Positions 1 to 6,707 of a stretch of DNA of 19,511 bases are shown in pieces (the stretch's first letter is position 1; every line of letters begins with the position of its first letter). The translations under genes and the position numbers were made by a program. The stretch is from positions 1 to 19,511 of the forward strand of contig CAMBYJ010000007.1 of NCBI GenBank assembly GCA_945872015.1, written 5' to 3'. Below the pieces are notes generated by a model. It saw only the letters and a program-made list of their open reading frames with translations. It searched no databases and had not been told where the DNA came from. Origin of the DNA: Chitinophaga pinensis (lineage in GTDB: Bacteria; Bacteroidota; Bacteroidia; AKYH767-A; OLB10).

Positions 1-84
1 AAAAATTTGTGGCGACGTACTGCTTAAGATACAGTCGTCCCATTTTTGAATATTGATCTCCTCTCGCTTTAAATACCGAATCAT
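1..84 (-). CDS. 5' end of an unidentified protein, cut by the window edge
   Basis: An open frame of 28 codons starts with ATG at 84 and runs without a stop off the left edge. It begins MIRYLKREEINIQKW. Its ATG shares one base with the TAA stop of the deacetylase before it (TAATG), a typical translational coupling junction, so it is very likely a real fourth member of the same operon. The opening residues remind me of Bacteroidetes FemAB/GNAT-like acyltransferases found near polysaccharide genes, which often start with a short basic stretch and a W-D-x-C-I motif. That is recollection from a short stretch and should be treated as a guess. No catalytic motif lies inside the window. Confidence 0.6.
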   Translation of the reverse strand, partial: MIRYLKREEINIQKWDDCILSSTSPQIF

Positions 85-1070
85 TATAAGTTTTTTCTTT
101 CTTTCTGAAATGTAGTAAAATGATGTTTGCTTTTATTGTCTTCAATAAATCGATCGAGCGCTTTAAGTCCGAAGCGAGTAAGCGATTTTGGATGACCGAT
201 AATTACTAATTCGTTTTTTTCGTTGTATTGTTTTAATGCTTTATTTAATAAGGCAGCATTATAGCCATCAACAGAAACTGTGTTTTGTGTATACTGCGTA
301 AGTAGCTTCTTGCGCATGCCCGGTGCTGCTATTGGAACACCATCGCCTAATGGTTTATGTTCATAAGGATTAATTCTTCCGATTAAAAATAATTTCCAAT
401 AAAAAAGCGGACTGTTTTTAATTGAGCCAATCGGAATTTCTTTAAACGGACCTTCTTCTGGTTTGCAAGGATCATCATTAAAATGCCAGCTGCTTAAATC
501 AGGTGCATTAGTAAAATCGTAACTGTATTGTTGTGAAGAATATTTACCTTTTCTGAATACACTGGAATCGACTGTAATATTATTCTTGATAAATGCCTCT
601 TTAAATTTATCGAAGGGTTGTATACACCATCCTCCAGCGCGATATGCAAATATAGAATCGACTGCAGTTAACGTTTCAAGTTTTTGTTTGTAGGTTCTAA
701 CTAATCGTTCAATATTTCGATTGTCAAAATCAGCTAGCTTATATCGATCAGCAACAATATGCCATTTACCATCATGATAGTAACTATCTTCCCAATGCGG
801 GTGAATGTGCAACTGAATATCGTGTCCCTCTTTATATAATTGTTTGATCTGATTAGTGACAGATTGATAATCTTCTTCTAACTCTGGAAAGCTTAGCTTA
901 AATTCTTCAAGTTTGATAATATATCCGACATCAACAAATTGAACAAGTTTAATCCCATGCTTATCGGCTACTTCTTTGAGTAGCTCTGTAGGATGTAATA
1001 TACAATTCCTCGCCGTTCCGGTTCTTTCACCGAAATACAATTCATAGTCGAATGTTAAATAAATATTCAT
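84..1070 (-). CDS. NodB-like polysaccharide deacetylase family protein
   Basis: This 328-residue protein looks like a metal-dependent polysaccharide (NodB-homology, carbohydrate esterase 4-like) deacetylase. Such enzymes remove N- or O-acetyl groups from surface glycans. The N-terminal TFDYE (Asp8, Glu10) matches the first catalytic motif. HIHPHW (His88, His90, His92) fits the metal-binding histidines, YRAGGW around Arg144 fits motif 3, and IIGHPKSLT near residue 293 fits the C-terminal His motif. No signal peptide or TM helix is visible, so it may act in the cytoplasm on precursors or be a divergent member. The start is fixed by an ATGA overlap with the stop of the upstream acetyltransferase gene. 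Its own stop overlaps the next gene (TAATG). The substrate cannot be read from the sequence. Confidence 0.8.
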   Translation of the reverse strand: MNIYLTFDYELYFGERTGTARNCILHPTELLKEVADKHGIKLVQFVDVGYIIKLEEFKLSFPELEEDYQSVTNQIKQLYKEGHDIQLHIHPHWEDSYYHDGKWHIVADRYKLADFDNRNIERLVRTYKQKLETLTAVDSIFAYRAGGWCIQPFDKFKEAFIKNNITVDSSVFRKGKYSSQQYSYDFTNAPDLSSWHFNDDPCKPEEGPFKEIPIGSIKNSPLFYWKLFLIGRINPYEHKPLGDGVPIAAPGMRKKLLTQYTQNTVSVDGYNAALLNKALKQYNEKNELVIIGHPKSLTRFGLKALDRFIEDNKSKHHFTTFQKERKNL

Positions 1071-1978
1071 GAATTAATCAGCTCATTATTGGTTCCATAT
1101 GGAGTATACATCGTTACTCCGTACCTGTTATAATAATCAATCATCACTTCAAGCATTCTGTTGGCATCAATCAACATGCATTTTGCTTCACCAATAACAG
1201 CATTATTTAAAACTTTTTCTTTTTCAAATAGTGGTTTTAAGGCGTCGCAATTTCTTTTTGCCGACCAAATAGGATTGTGGACTTTTGTTTCCATTGTATG
1301 AACGATTCCGCTATGATCAATCATTCTTACATTGAAAATTTTATCATCGTAAACTGGATATTTAAAAATAACAGCGTCCTCAAGTGTATGTAAGTTCGTA
1401 CATGCACCATTTAAGGTAGTTCCCAACATTAATATTTTTCCATTCTTGCTGCATAGTTTTCTGAAAGGAGAGTACTCGTTGTATGGAGTAACATTTCCGA
1501 AGTGTGAGTTTGTAAAGTAATCCGCTTCTCTCCCGTAAGCACAAATAGAATCCGTTGGGTGAAAACTTCTTTTTACACCGTGCATTTTTCTAAAGGTTTC
1601 TGAAGCAATACCCATCTGTGAAGGAGTGTTTTTTAGATCAAACACCGATTGTTCTAAAAGGTAATCTTTGTTTCTTCCTTTCGCTGGAAATGATGGCATT
1701 AACAAAGTGCCGTTTGGACCAATGGTTTCTAGTAAAGCATCAATTAGGGTTAATGCACCACCGTTAATATATCCTATTTTGCTTAGTGCACAATGAACTA
1801 GAAGATGGTCGCCACTTACAACGCCACAATTTTTTATTTGAATAATCAGGTCTTCTTTTGTTAGAACGTTCTGATTGTTTTTTTGAGTAGCGAGTTTCCT
1901 GTTTCGAAAAAACTTTTTAATTCGTTTCAATAATTCTAGTATTGGTTCAGGAAGTAGGCGTAGTATAGCATCTATCAT
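1067..1978 (-). CDS. AAC(3)-fold N-acetyltransferase, probably a sugar acetyltransferase
   Basis: This 303-residue protein belongs to the aminoglycoside 3-N-acetyltransferase (AAC(3)/YokD) family, which moves an acetyl group from acetyl-CoA to an amino sugar. Family blocks seen in order are VHCALSKIG (61-69), LLMPSF (92-97), RSFHPTDS (137-144), FGNVTPYNEYSPF (160-172) and LHTLED (196-201). The first ~40 residues are a basic, partly amphipathic extension that could lie along the membrane. It sits between two polysaccharide deacetylase genes, 14 nt downstream of one and overlapping the other by ATGA. This makes a role in building an acetylated surface or exopolysaccharide sugar more likely than drug resistance. 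AAC(3)-fold proteins are known from O-antigen and exopolysaccharide loci. The family is clear but the acceptor is not. Confidence 0.85.
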   Translation of the reverse strand: MIDAILRLLPEPILELLKRIKKFFRNRKLATQKNNQNVLTKEDLIIQIKNCGVVSGDHLLVHCALSKIGYINGGALTLIDALLETIGPNGTLLMPSFPAKGRNKDYLLEQSVFDLKNTPSQMGIASETFRKMHGVKRSFHPTDSICAYGREADYFTNSHFGNVTPYNEYSPFRKLCSKNGKILMLGTTLNGACTNLHTLEDAVIFKYPVYDDKIFNVRMIDHSGIVHTMETKVHNPIWSAKRNCDALKPLFEKEKVLNNAVIGEAKCMLIDANRMLEVMIDYYNRYGVTMYTPYGTNNELINS

Positions 1979-1992
1979 AATTCTACTTTCAA

Positions 1993-3351
1993 TTATTTAA
2001 TTGATGCATATTCAACAATTTCTTCATACACCTTGCGCCATCCTTCCCATTCATCTTTATCATTAACAGTATGGTTGTGCCAAAGCGTTACAAAAGTTCC
2101 GTTCACACTTCTTACTTCATCAATCATTTTTTTTGCCCTGATAACAGATTCTTCAGGTGATAATCCCAAATAATCTTTCAAGGTTCCATCCATAATCATA
2201 AACGGAACGATGCGAAGTTGTGTTGGCGTGTCAAGGTCTAAATCATAAAAGTAAAAAGGAGAACATATACTTGCTCTAAATCCTATTTCAGAAGCGTATC
2301 CTAGAGAGTAATCTTCCTCTACATCCAAATCTAAAAGTATTCGATACGTGTCGGGAAATGTCACTTTCAAAAAGTGCTGTCTACTTTTAGTAATTTCTCT
2401 CTTTACAACTTTTGTTAGACGTTTGATTTCTTTTTGAACTTGATTTTTGTTTCCGTTACTAGCATAAGATGGATGTATTCCAACTTCTGCATTGTCTGCA
2501 ATAGATTTAATCAGCGACTGAAATTTTAAACTTCCTTCAACAGAAATGTTTTTATCGAATTCTCCATAATTGCCTAGCAAGAAAAAGTAGATTTGTTTAA
2601 AGTGGTATTTTTCTTTTAATTCAATCTGCCAGTCATATGTATCAAACGGATCTTTTTGAATTCCCGTTAATACTTTTAACCTTTCGATTATTTTTTCAAA
2701 ATCTAATTTTAGCAATGCGGCTGCGAAGGCACCAAATTGTCTCGTGATTCCTTTTTCTTGATAGGCATAGGAGCTATCAATATCAAAGGTGGAAATGAAT
2801 TTAAAATGCTTTTCTCTAAAATGTAATTCTGGATATTTGACTTTTAATTGATGCTTTAGTTCACTGCACCAAATATTCACCAGCGGTTTACTGAGAAATC
2901 CTTTTTGATAAGCAAGGCTTTGCTGCGGACTGAATCGTAAGTGTTCATCTTTTATATGTGGCAAATACTCTTCATAACGACTAACTAGATAAAATGAAGC
3001 TGCGAAAGGGTCAAAGGGAAAATCGTATTTAGGATGTGTCCCAAAAAACACAGGCATGTTTTTCCAGTCAAATACATTTAGTTCCTGATCTTCTATTCCT
3101 TTCTCGAAAAGAAGTCGAGATGCATAAATGAAAAACTCATCGCCAAAGGCGTGCTCGCAATAGGTGATTTTAGGAAGTGTACTCGAAAGATATTCACTTT
3201 TGTTATTTACTATTTTAAAGTTAACTCCAATAATATCGTTCAGCAGCAAATTCAAAATATATTGCAGGCGAGGTGTCGACTTATGGGAATAGACTAAAAG
3301 TTGAGTGTCTTTCATTATCACTAAATGATGTGCTAAAAATAGTGATTTCAT
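1993..3351 (-). CDS. Polysaccharide deacetylase family protein with DUF7033-like N-terminal domain
   Basis: A protein of up to 452 residues. The C-terminal part, from about 185, resembles a divergent NodB-type deacetylase. It has FISTFDID (Asp190, Asp192) as motif 1, GIHPSY (His293) for metal binding, GFRAS (Arg359) as motif 3 and LWHNH (His425, His427) near the end. The first ~180 residues look like the domain that precedes this module in Bacteroidetes proteins (DUF7033, recalled from memory), starting with LLVYSHKSTPRLQY. Proteins of this family usually begin just before that motif, so the real start may be the ATG at 3315 (Met13, giving 440 residues) rather than 3351. It lies 21 nt after radC and 14 nt before the AAC(3)-fold gene, suggesting one transcript. 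No signal peptide is visible. Confidence 0.8.
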   Translation of the reverse strand: MKSLFLAHHLVIMKDTQLLVYSHKSTPRLQYILNLLLNDIIGVNFKIVNNKSEYLSSTLPKITYCEHAFGDEFFIYASRLLFEKGIEDQELNVFDWKNMPVFFGTHPKYDFPFDPFAASFYLVSRYEEYLPHIKDEHLRFSPQQSLAYQKGFLSKPLVNIWCSELKHQLKVKYPELHFREKHFKFISTFDIDSSYAYQEKGITRQFGAFAAALLKLDFEKIIERLKVLTGIQKDPFDTYDWQIELKEKYHFKQIYFFLLGNYGEFDKNISVEGSLKFQSLIKSIADNAEVGIHPSYASNGNKNQVQKEIKRLTKVVKREITKSRQHFLKVTFPDTYRILLDLDVEEDYSLGYASEIGFRASICSPFYFYDLDLDTPTQLRIVPFMIMDGTLKDYLGLSPEESVIRAKKMIDEVRSVNGTFVTLWHNHTVNDKDEWEGWRKVYEEIVEYASIK

Positions 3352-3372
3352 TCACTGCATTTGCATCAGAAT

Positions 3373-4056
3373 TTACAATTCTCCCTCATCAGCAAAACTA
3401 TAATAACTGTTTCCTGCAATGATGATATGGTCGATAAGTTGAATGTCGAGTTGTTCAGCACCATACTTCAGTTTTTTTGTCAGGTCTTTATCTGCCTGAC
3501 TTGGTTCGTTTGTGCCGCTGGGATGGTTGTGAACTGCAATAATGTTGGAGCACGTTACCTGCACTGCTTCTTTGAAAATAATTTTAGGGTCTACTACGGT
3601 TCCACTTGTGCCGCCCATACTTACTTTTTTCTTCGATATGATTTTGTTTGCTCTGTTAAGTAGAATAATCCAGAATTCTTCATAGGGTAGGTCGGCTAAT
3701 AGTGGCTGCATTTGCAGGAAAGCATCATTGCTACTTCTTATTTTATATCCAGCTACTTCAAACTCTCTCCTGCGTCTGCCAAGTTCCAACGCTGCTAGTA
3801 TCGAAATCGCTTTTACGGCACCAAGTCCTTTTACTTTGGATAGTTCTTGAATACTTAATCGGCTAAGGCTTGCGAGATTGTTGTCGTAGGAGGTTAGGAG
3901 TTCCTGTGCTATTTCAACGGCGTTCTTGTTTTTTGAGCCAGTGCGGATTAAAATAGCAATAAGCTCCGAAATTGATAAGGAGTTAAGTCCATTGCGCACA
4001 AGTTTTTCTCTGGGGCGGTCAATAGCTGACCAATCTTGTTGGGTAGGGTTGTTCAT
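3373..4056 (-). CDS. radC: RadC family JAB/MPN domain protein
   Basis: This 227-residue protein is a full-length member of the RadC/UPF0758 family. Residues ~10-100 form a helix-hairpin-helix-type region with LSKVKGLGAVKA at 72-83. The rest is a JAB/MPN domain with the metal motif HNHPSG...PSQAD (His176, His178, Asp189) and Glu127 as the probable partner acid. The old link to DNA repair in E. coli was withdrawn. MPN proteins are often metal hydrolases, and RadC relatives occur with mobile elements, so the cellular role is unsettled. Here it is a chromosomal copy at the head of the glycan genes. It follows the rpsT terminator, so its transcript probably starts in the 56-bp gap at 4057-4112, where I see no clear promoter. 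Confidence 0.95.
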   Translation of the reverse strand: MNNPTQQDWSAIDRPREKLVRNGLNSLSISELIAILIRTGSKNKNAVEIAQELLTSYDNNLASLSRLSIQELSKVKGLGAVKAISILAALELGRRRREFEVAGYKIRSSNDAFLQMQPLLADLPYEEFWIILLNRANKIISKKKVSMGGTSGTVVDPKIIFKEAVQVTCSNIIAVHNHPSGTNEPSQADKDLTKKLKYGAEQLDIQLIDHIIIAGNSYYSFADEGEL

Positions 4057-4112
4057 TGATTAAAAATTAAGGTGGGCGAATGAAAAATCAACCCGTTTCT
4101 ATATAACACAAA

Positions 4113-4135
4113 AGCCCTCCGCATAGCGAAGGGCT
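4113..4135 (-). terminator. Rho-independent terminator after rpsT
   Basis: Read on the minus strand, AGCCCT-T-CGC-TAT-GCG-G-AGGGCT forms a 10-bp stem with one G-U pair and a three-base loop, followed by TTTGTGTT. It starts 26 nt after the rpsT stop and ends the tRNA-Glu/rpsT transcript before radC. The U tract is short, so termination may be partial. Confidence 0.8.
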
Positions 4136-4161
4136 TGATATCTTTAGTAACTCAAATCAAA

Positions 4162-4413
4162 TTATAAGCTATTCAAATGCATTTGAATGCTTGACTTCAA
4201 GTTAGCAGCTTTGTTTTTATGAATCACATTTTTCTTAGCTAAGCGATCTAACATTGCAGATACTTCAGGTACTAATTTAGAAACCTCTGCTTTGTCTTTA
4301 CTGCTACGTAATTCTTTTAAAAGGTTACGAGTAGTTTTAGCTTGATAACGATTACGCACACGCTTTGAATCGTTTGAACGGATTCTTTTTTCGGCTGACT
4401 TATGATTTGCCAT
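4162..4413 (-). CDS. rpsT: 30S ribosomal protein S20
   Basis: This 83-residue, strongly basic protein matches S20, a primary 16S rRNA-binding protein at the base of the 30S subunit. It opens with the typical MANHKSAEKRIRSNDSKRVRN and has the conserved K-x-x-IHKNKAANLKS segment near residues 65-74. Length is normal for the family (about 83-88). The gene lies 63 nt downstream of tRNA-Glu with no promoter of its own that I can see in the gap, and a perfect hairpin at 4431-4457 lies in its leader. It is most likely co-transcribed with the tRNA and released by RNA processing. Translation starts about 17 nt after the hairpin without a strong Shine-Dalgarno sequence. Confidence 0.97.
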   Translation of the reverse strand: MANHKSAEKRIRSNDSKRVRNRYQAKTTRNLLKELRSSKDKAEVSKLVPEVSAMLDRLAKKNVIHKNKAANLKSSIQMHLNSL

Positions 4414-4430
4414 TGCTCTTGTTTTTTAAG

Positions 4431-4457
4431 GTTGTGCAAGTTAAGAACTTGCACAAC
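4431..4457 (-). promoter_or_regulatory. Perfect 12-bp hairpin in the rpsT leader
   Basis: GTTGTGCAAGTT and its exact reverse complement flank a 3-nt centre. The element lies between the 3' end of tRNA-Glu and the rpsT start. It is not followed by a U run on the minus strand (the next bases are CTTAAAAAAC), so it is not a classic terminator in the direction of transcription. It could be a processing site, a barrier protecting the mRNA end, or a target for S20 autoregulation. Function is inferred only from position. Confidence 0.6.
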
Positions 4458-4476
4458 AATTTCCTATTATTTTTTG

Positions 4477-4549
4477 TAGTCCGTACGGGAATCGAACCCG
4501 TGTTTCCTCCGTGAAAGGGAGATGTCCTAGACCCCTAGACGAACGGACC
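4477..4549 (-). tRNA. tRNA-Glu (anticodon TTC)
   Basis: A full 73-nt cloverleaf can be folded on the minus strand. It has a 7-bp acceptor stem (GGTCCGT with ACGGACT, including a terminal G-U), a D arm GTCTAGGGGTCTAGGAC and an anticodon stem TCTCC/GGAGG around CTTTCAC. The anticodon TTC reads GAA and GAG. The T arm is ACGGG-TTCGATT-CCCGT and the discriminator base is A. CCA is not encoded (CAA follows), so it must be added by the CCA-adding enzyme. The gene has a strong Bacteroidetes-type promoter just upstream and is followed by rpsT. Confidence 0.97.
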
Positions 4550-4579
4550 ATTAAAGAACTTTCCCTTTTAACGGGAGCG

Positions 4580-4609
4580 CAAAATTAGGCTTTTATTTTT
4601 ATAAATCAA
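4580..4609 (-). promoter_or_regulatory. Bacteroidetes-type promoter for tRNA-Glu and rpsT
   Basis: On the minus strand a TTG (-33 element, 4607-4609) is followed after exactly 19 bp by TAATTTTG (4580-4587), a perfect match to the -7 consensus TAnnTTTG. The predicted start is near 4573, about 24 nt before the tRNA. It overlaps the 3' flank of the E2 gene. Confidence 0.8.
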
Positions 4610-4631
4610 GACTTCTGCCTTTTTTTTTAAA

Positions 4632-5957
4632 TTAAATATCTCGGCTACCATCAAATTGCTCCAAATAGTCGGCTATTCGTCTTAAGAAGCTGCCTCCCAA
4701 GGACCCATCAACTACACGGTGATCGTAACTTAGGGATAGGAACATCATATGTCTAATGGCGATAGCGTCTCCCGAAGGTGTTTCGATTACTGCTGGTTTT
4801 TTGCGGATGGCGCCTACAGCTAAAATAGCTACCTGAGGCTGGTTGATAATTGGTGTGCCCATTACATTTCCGAATGAGCCTACATTGGTAAGGGTAAACG
4901 TACCGCCCTGTATTTCATCTGGTTGAAGCTTATTTGCACGTGCACGATTCGCTAAATCATTTACAGATTTAGTCAATCCAAGTAAGTTTAATCGATCAGC
5001 ATTTTTAATTACTGGAACTATCAAGTTACCTGTTGGAAGGGCTGCCGCCATTCCGATATTGATATTCTTTTTAATAATAATCTTAGTTCCGTCAACACTC
5101 ACATTAATTAGAGGGTAATCTTTAATGGCTTTAACCACTGCTTCAATAAACACTGGGGTAAAGGTGATTTTCTCTCCTTCTCTTTTTTCAAACGGCTTTT
5201 TAATTTTATCTCTCCACATCACAAGATTTGTGACATCTGCTTCTACGTAAGAGGTAACATGAGGAGATGTTTGCTTACTCATTACCATATGATCCGCAAT
5301 CAATTTGCGCATACGGTCCATTTCAACAATCTCTACATCGCCACTCATTGAAATTGCTGGAGATGAAGAAGCTGGCATTGAAGTAGGTGCTGTTGGCTGT
5401 GCTTGAACAGCGACAGGTGCAGGACTTGTTTTACCAGATTTCTTAGCATCAACAAAAGCTAAAATATCTTTTTTCGTTACTCTTCCCTCTGAGCCAGTAC
5501 CTTGAATACTATCTAATTCAGGTTGTGAAATACCTTCTGTCTGCGCAATATTTTTAACTAAAGGCGAATAAAAACGATTAGCGTTAGAGCTAATTGAAGT
5601 AGTTGCGACAGGTGCAGGAGCACTTACAGGAGCTGGAGTTGCTACGGGTGCAGGTGCAGGTGCTGAAACCGGTGCAGGAGCACTTGCCGGAGCCGCTTTA
5701 ACTTCACCACTTCCACCGCCAGTTTCAATAATAGCAATGGCCGTTCCTACCTGAACAACATCTCCTTCATTGAAAAGGCGTTTAACCAGCGTTCCCGCTG
5801 CAGTCGATGGTACTTCAGAATCTACCTTGTCTGTTGCAATTTCCAGTACGGATTCATCTGCTTGAATAGCATCGCCTTCATTCTTGAGCCAGCGTATGAT
5901 AGTTGCCTCATGAACGCTTTCGCCCATCTTTGGCATTTTAAGTTCAACTGTCGCCAT
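4632..5957 (-). CDS. 2-oxo acid dehydrogenase complex, dihydrolipoyl acyltransferase (E2)
   Basis: This 441-residue E2 protein carries acyl groups from the TPP-dependent E1 to CoA. An N-terminal lipoyl domain (2-77) has the lipoylated lysine Lys44 in TDKVDSE. An Ala/Pro linker (about 86-118) follows, then the E3/E1-binding domain (~128-173, starting FYSPLVKNIA), a second flexible linker, and the catalytic acyltransferase domain (~210-441). That domain ends with HRVVDG (His413, Asp417). There is one lipoyl domain, and all key residues are intact. The natural partner is the fused E1 alpha/beta at 12276-14276. Pyruvate versus branched-chain specificity cannot be decided from sequence alone, but the fused E1 favours the branched-chain type. 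It is transcribed alone, with a TAnnTTTG element upstream. Confidence 0.93.
   Translation of the reverse strand: MATVELKMPKMGESVHEATIIRWLKNEGDAIQADESVLEIATDKVDSEVPSTAAGTLVKRLFNEGDVVQVGTAIAIIETGGGSGEVKAAPASAPAPVSAPAPAPVATPAPVSAPAPVATTSISSNANRFYSPLVKNIAQTEGISQPELDSIQGTGSEGRVTKKDILAFVDAKKSGKTSPAPVAVQAQPTAPTSMPASSSPAISMSGDVEIVEMDRMRKLIADHMVMSKQTSPHVTSYVEADVTNLVMWRDKIKKPFEKREGEKITFTPVFIEAVVKAIKDYPLINVSVDGTKIIIKKNINIGMAAALPTGNLIVPVIKNADRLNLLGLTKSVNDLANRARANKLQPDEIQGGTFTLTNVGSFGNVMGTPIINQPQVAILAVGAIRKKPAVIETPSGDAIAIRHMMFLSLSYDHRVVDGSLGGSFLRRIADYLEQFDGSRDI
5611..5700 (-). repeat. Ala/Pro-coding repeats in the E2 linker
   Basis: The interdomain linker is built of short A-P-A-P/V-S-A-P repeats. At DNA level the 15-mer ggtgcaggagcactt (plus strand) occurs at 5611 and again at 5671, 60 bp apart. 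Such linkers give the lipoyl domain its reach. Repeat slippage could change their length. Confidence 0.75.
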
Positions 5958-5983
5958 TTTTAAAATTCTTTGTTAAGGAGGTG

Positions 5984-5991
5984 CAAAAATA
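5984..5991 (-). promoter_or_regulatory. Probable -7 element (TATTTTTG) of the E2 gene
   Basis: On the minus strand TATTTTTG matches the Bacteroidetes -7 consensus TAnnTTTG and lies 27 bp before the E2 start codon. TTTG sequences upstream are either too close (11 bp) or too far (24 bp) for an ideal -33 element, so confidence is moderate. Confidence 0.5.
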
Positions 5992-6110
5992 AGAAAAACC
6001 GACAAAGCACCGCATCAAATTAAATACTTATAGTGTCAAGCTATTATTCATCACATTGTAAAATAAAGCAAATATCTAAACGTTAGCCCTTTTGATATAA
6101 GAATTAAACC

Positions 6111-6692
6111 ATGATAGTTAGCGATATTAGCAACTTGGAAACAAATAAAGGGGTCACGAAAGTTATTCTTGAATATGGGCAGCGGTTGAGAGATTTTATT
6201 CGTCGACGTGTTAATACTCAAGAAGATGCAGAAGATATTTTGCAGGATGTTTACATTGATCTGATGCAAACCATGAGGGTGAAACCGATTGAACAGATGT
6301 CGGCCTGGTTATACCGTGTTGCAAGAAACAAAATAATTGACCGTTACCGAAAACACAAACCCGTACTTTATAATGATATGAATGTCGCAAAGTCAGACGG
6401 GGATGAAGGTTATTATTTTATTGAAGAAATTTTAGGAGCTCAAAATGATCCTGGATTCATGAGTAAGGATAATAAACTTATTAAGGATGCTTTATTTAAA
6501 GCATTGGAAGAATTGCCAGCTGAACAGAGGGAAGTATTTATTCGACATGAGTTTGAGCAACAAGGTTTTCAGGAAATGGCGGATGAGTTAAACATCACAT
6601 TAAACACTTTGTTATCACGTAAACATTACGCAATTAAATATCTTCGTAAGCAATTAAAGCCCTTATACGAAGAACTTTTTAAGCAAAACTAA
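6111..6692 (+). CDS. ECF-type RNA polymerase sigma factor
   Basis: This 193-residue sigma-70 family protein has only regions 2 and 4. Region 2 spans about 18-83, with the polymerase-contact and -10 recognition stretch QEDAEDILQDVYIDLMQ and the helix SAWLYRVARNKIIDRYR. Region 4 (about 125-182) contains LEELPAEQREVFIRHEFEQ and a helix-turn-helix, QEMADELNITLNTLLSRKH. The two are joined by an acidic linker of about 40 residues. It would direct polymerase to a specific promoter set. A two-TM protein gene starts 15 nt after its stop and is the obvious candidate for an anti-sigma partner, though it has no recognisable zinc-binding (ZAS) motif. I see no convincing promoter in the 153-bp upstream region shared with E2. 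Confidence 0.93.
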   Translation: MIVSDISNLETNKGVTKVILEYGQRLRDFIRRRVNTQEDAEDILQDVYIDLMQTMRVKPIEQMSAWLYRVARNKIIDRYRKHKPVLYNDMNVAKSDGDEGYYFIEEILGAQNDPGFMSKDNKLIKDALFKALEELPAEQREVFIRHEFEQQGFQEMADELNITLNTLLSRKHYAIKYLRKQLKPLYEELFKQN

Positions 6693-6707
6693 TTTTAAAC
6701 AATCACG

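Noticed and set aside
3361..3663. 100-codon plus-strand frame overlapping radC
   Set aside because: It lies antisense within radC, whose MPN motif is intact. The peptide is Cys-rich and resembles no family, so it is a shadow frame.
3373..4056. radC as a mark of a mobile element or defence island
   Set aside because: No integrase, transposase, repeat or defence gene lies nearby, and composition matches the neighbours.
5974..5983. TAAGGAGGTG on the plus strand as a strong Shine-Dalgarno site
   Set aside because: No start codon follows at a suitable distance on the plus strand. It was kept only as a feature of the E2 leader on the other strand.
6051..6269. 72-codon minus-strand frame opposite the sigma factor start
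   Set aside because: It overlaps the well-supported sigma factor in antisense and has no family pattern or ribosome-binding context.
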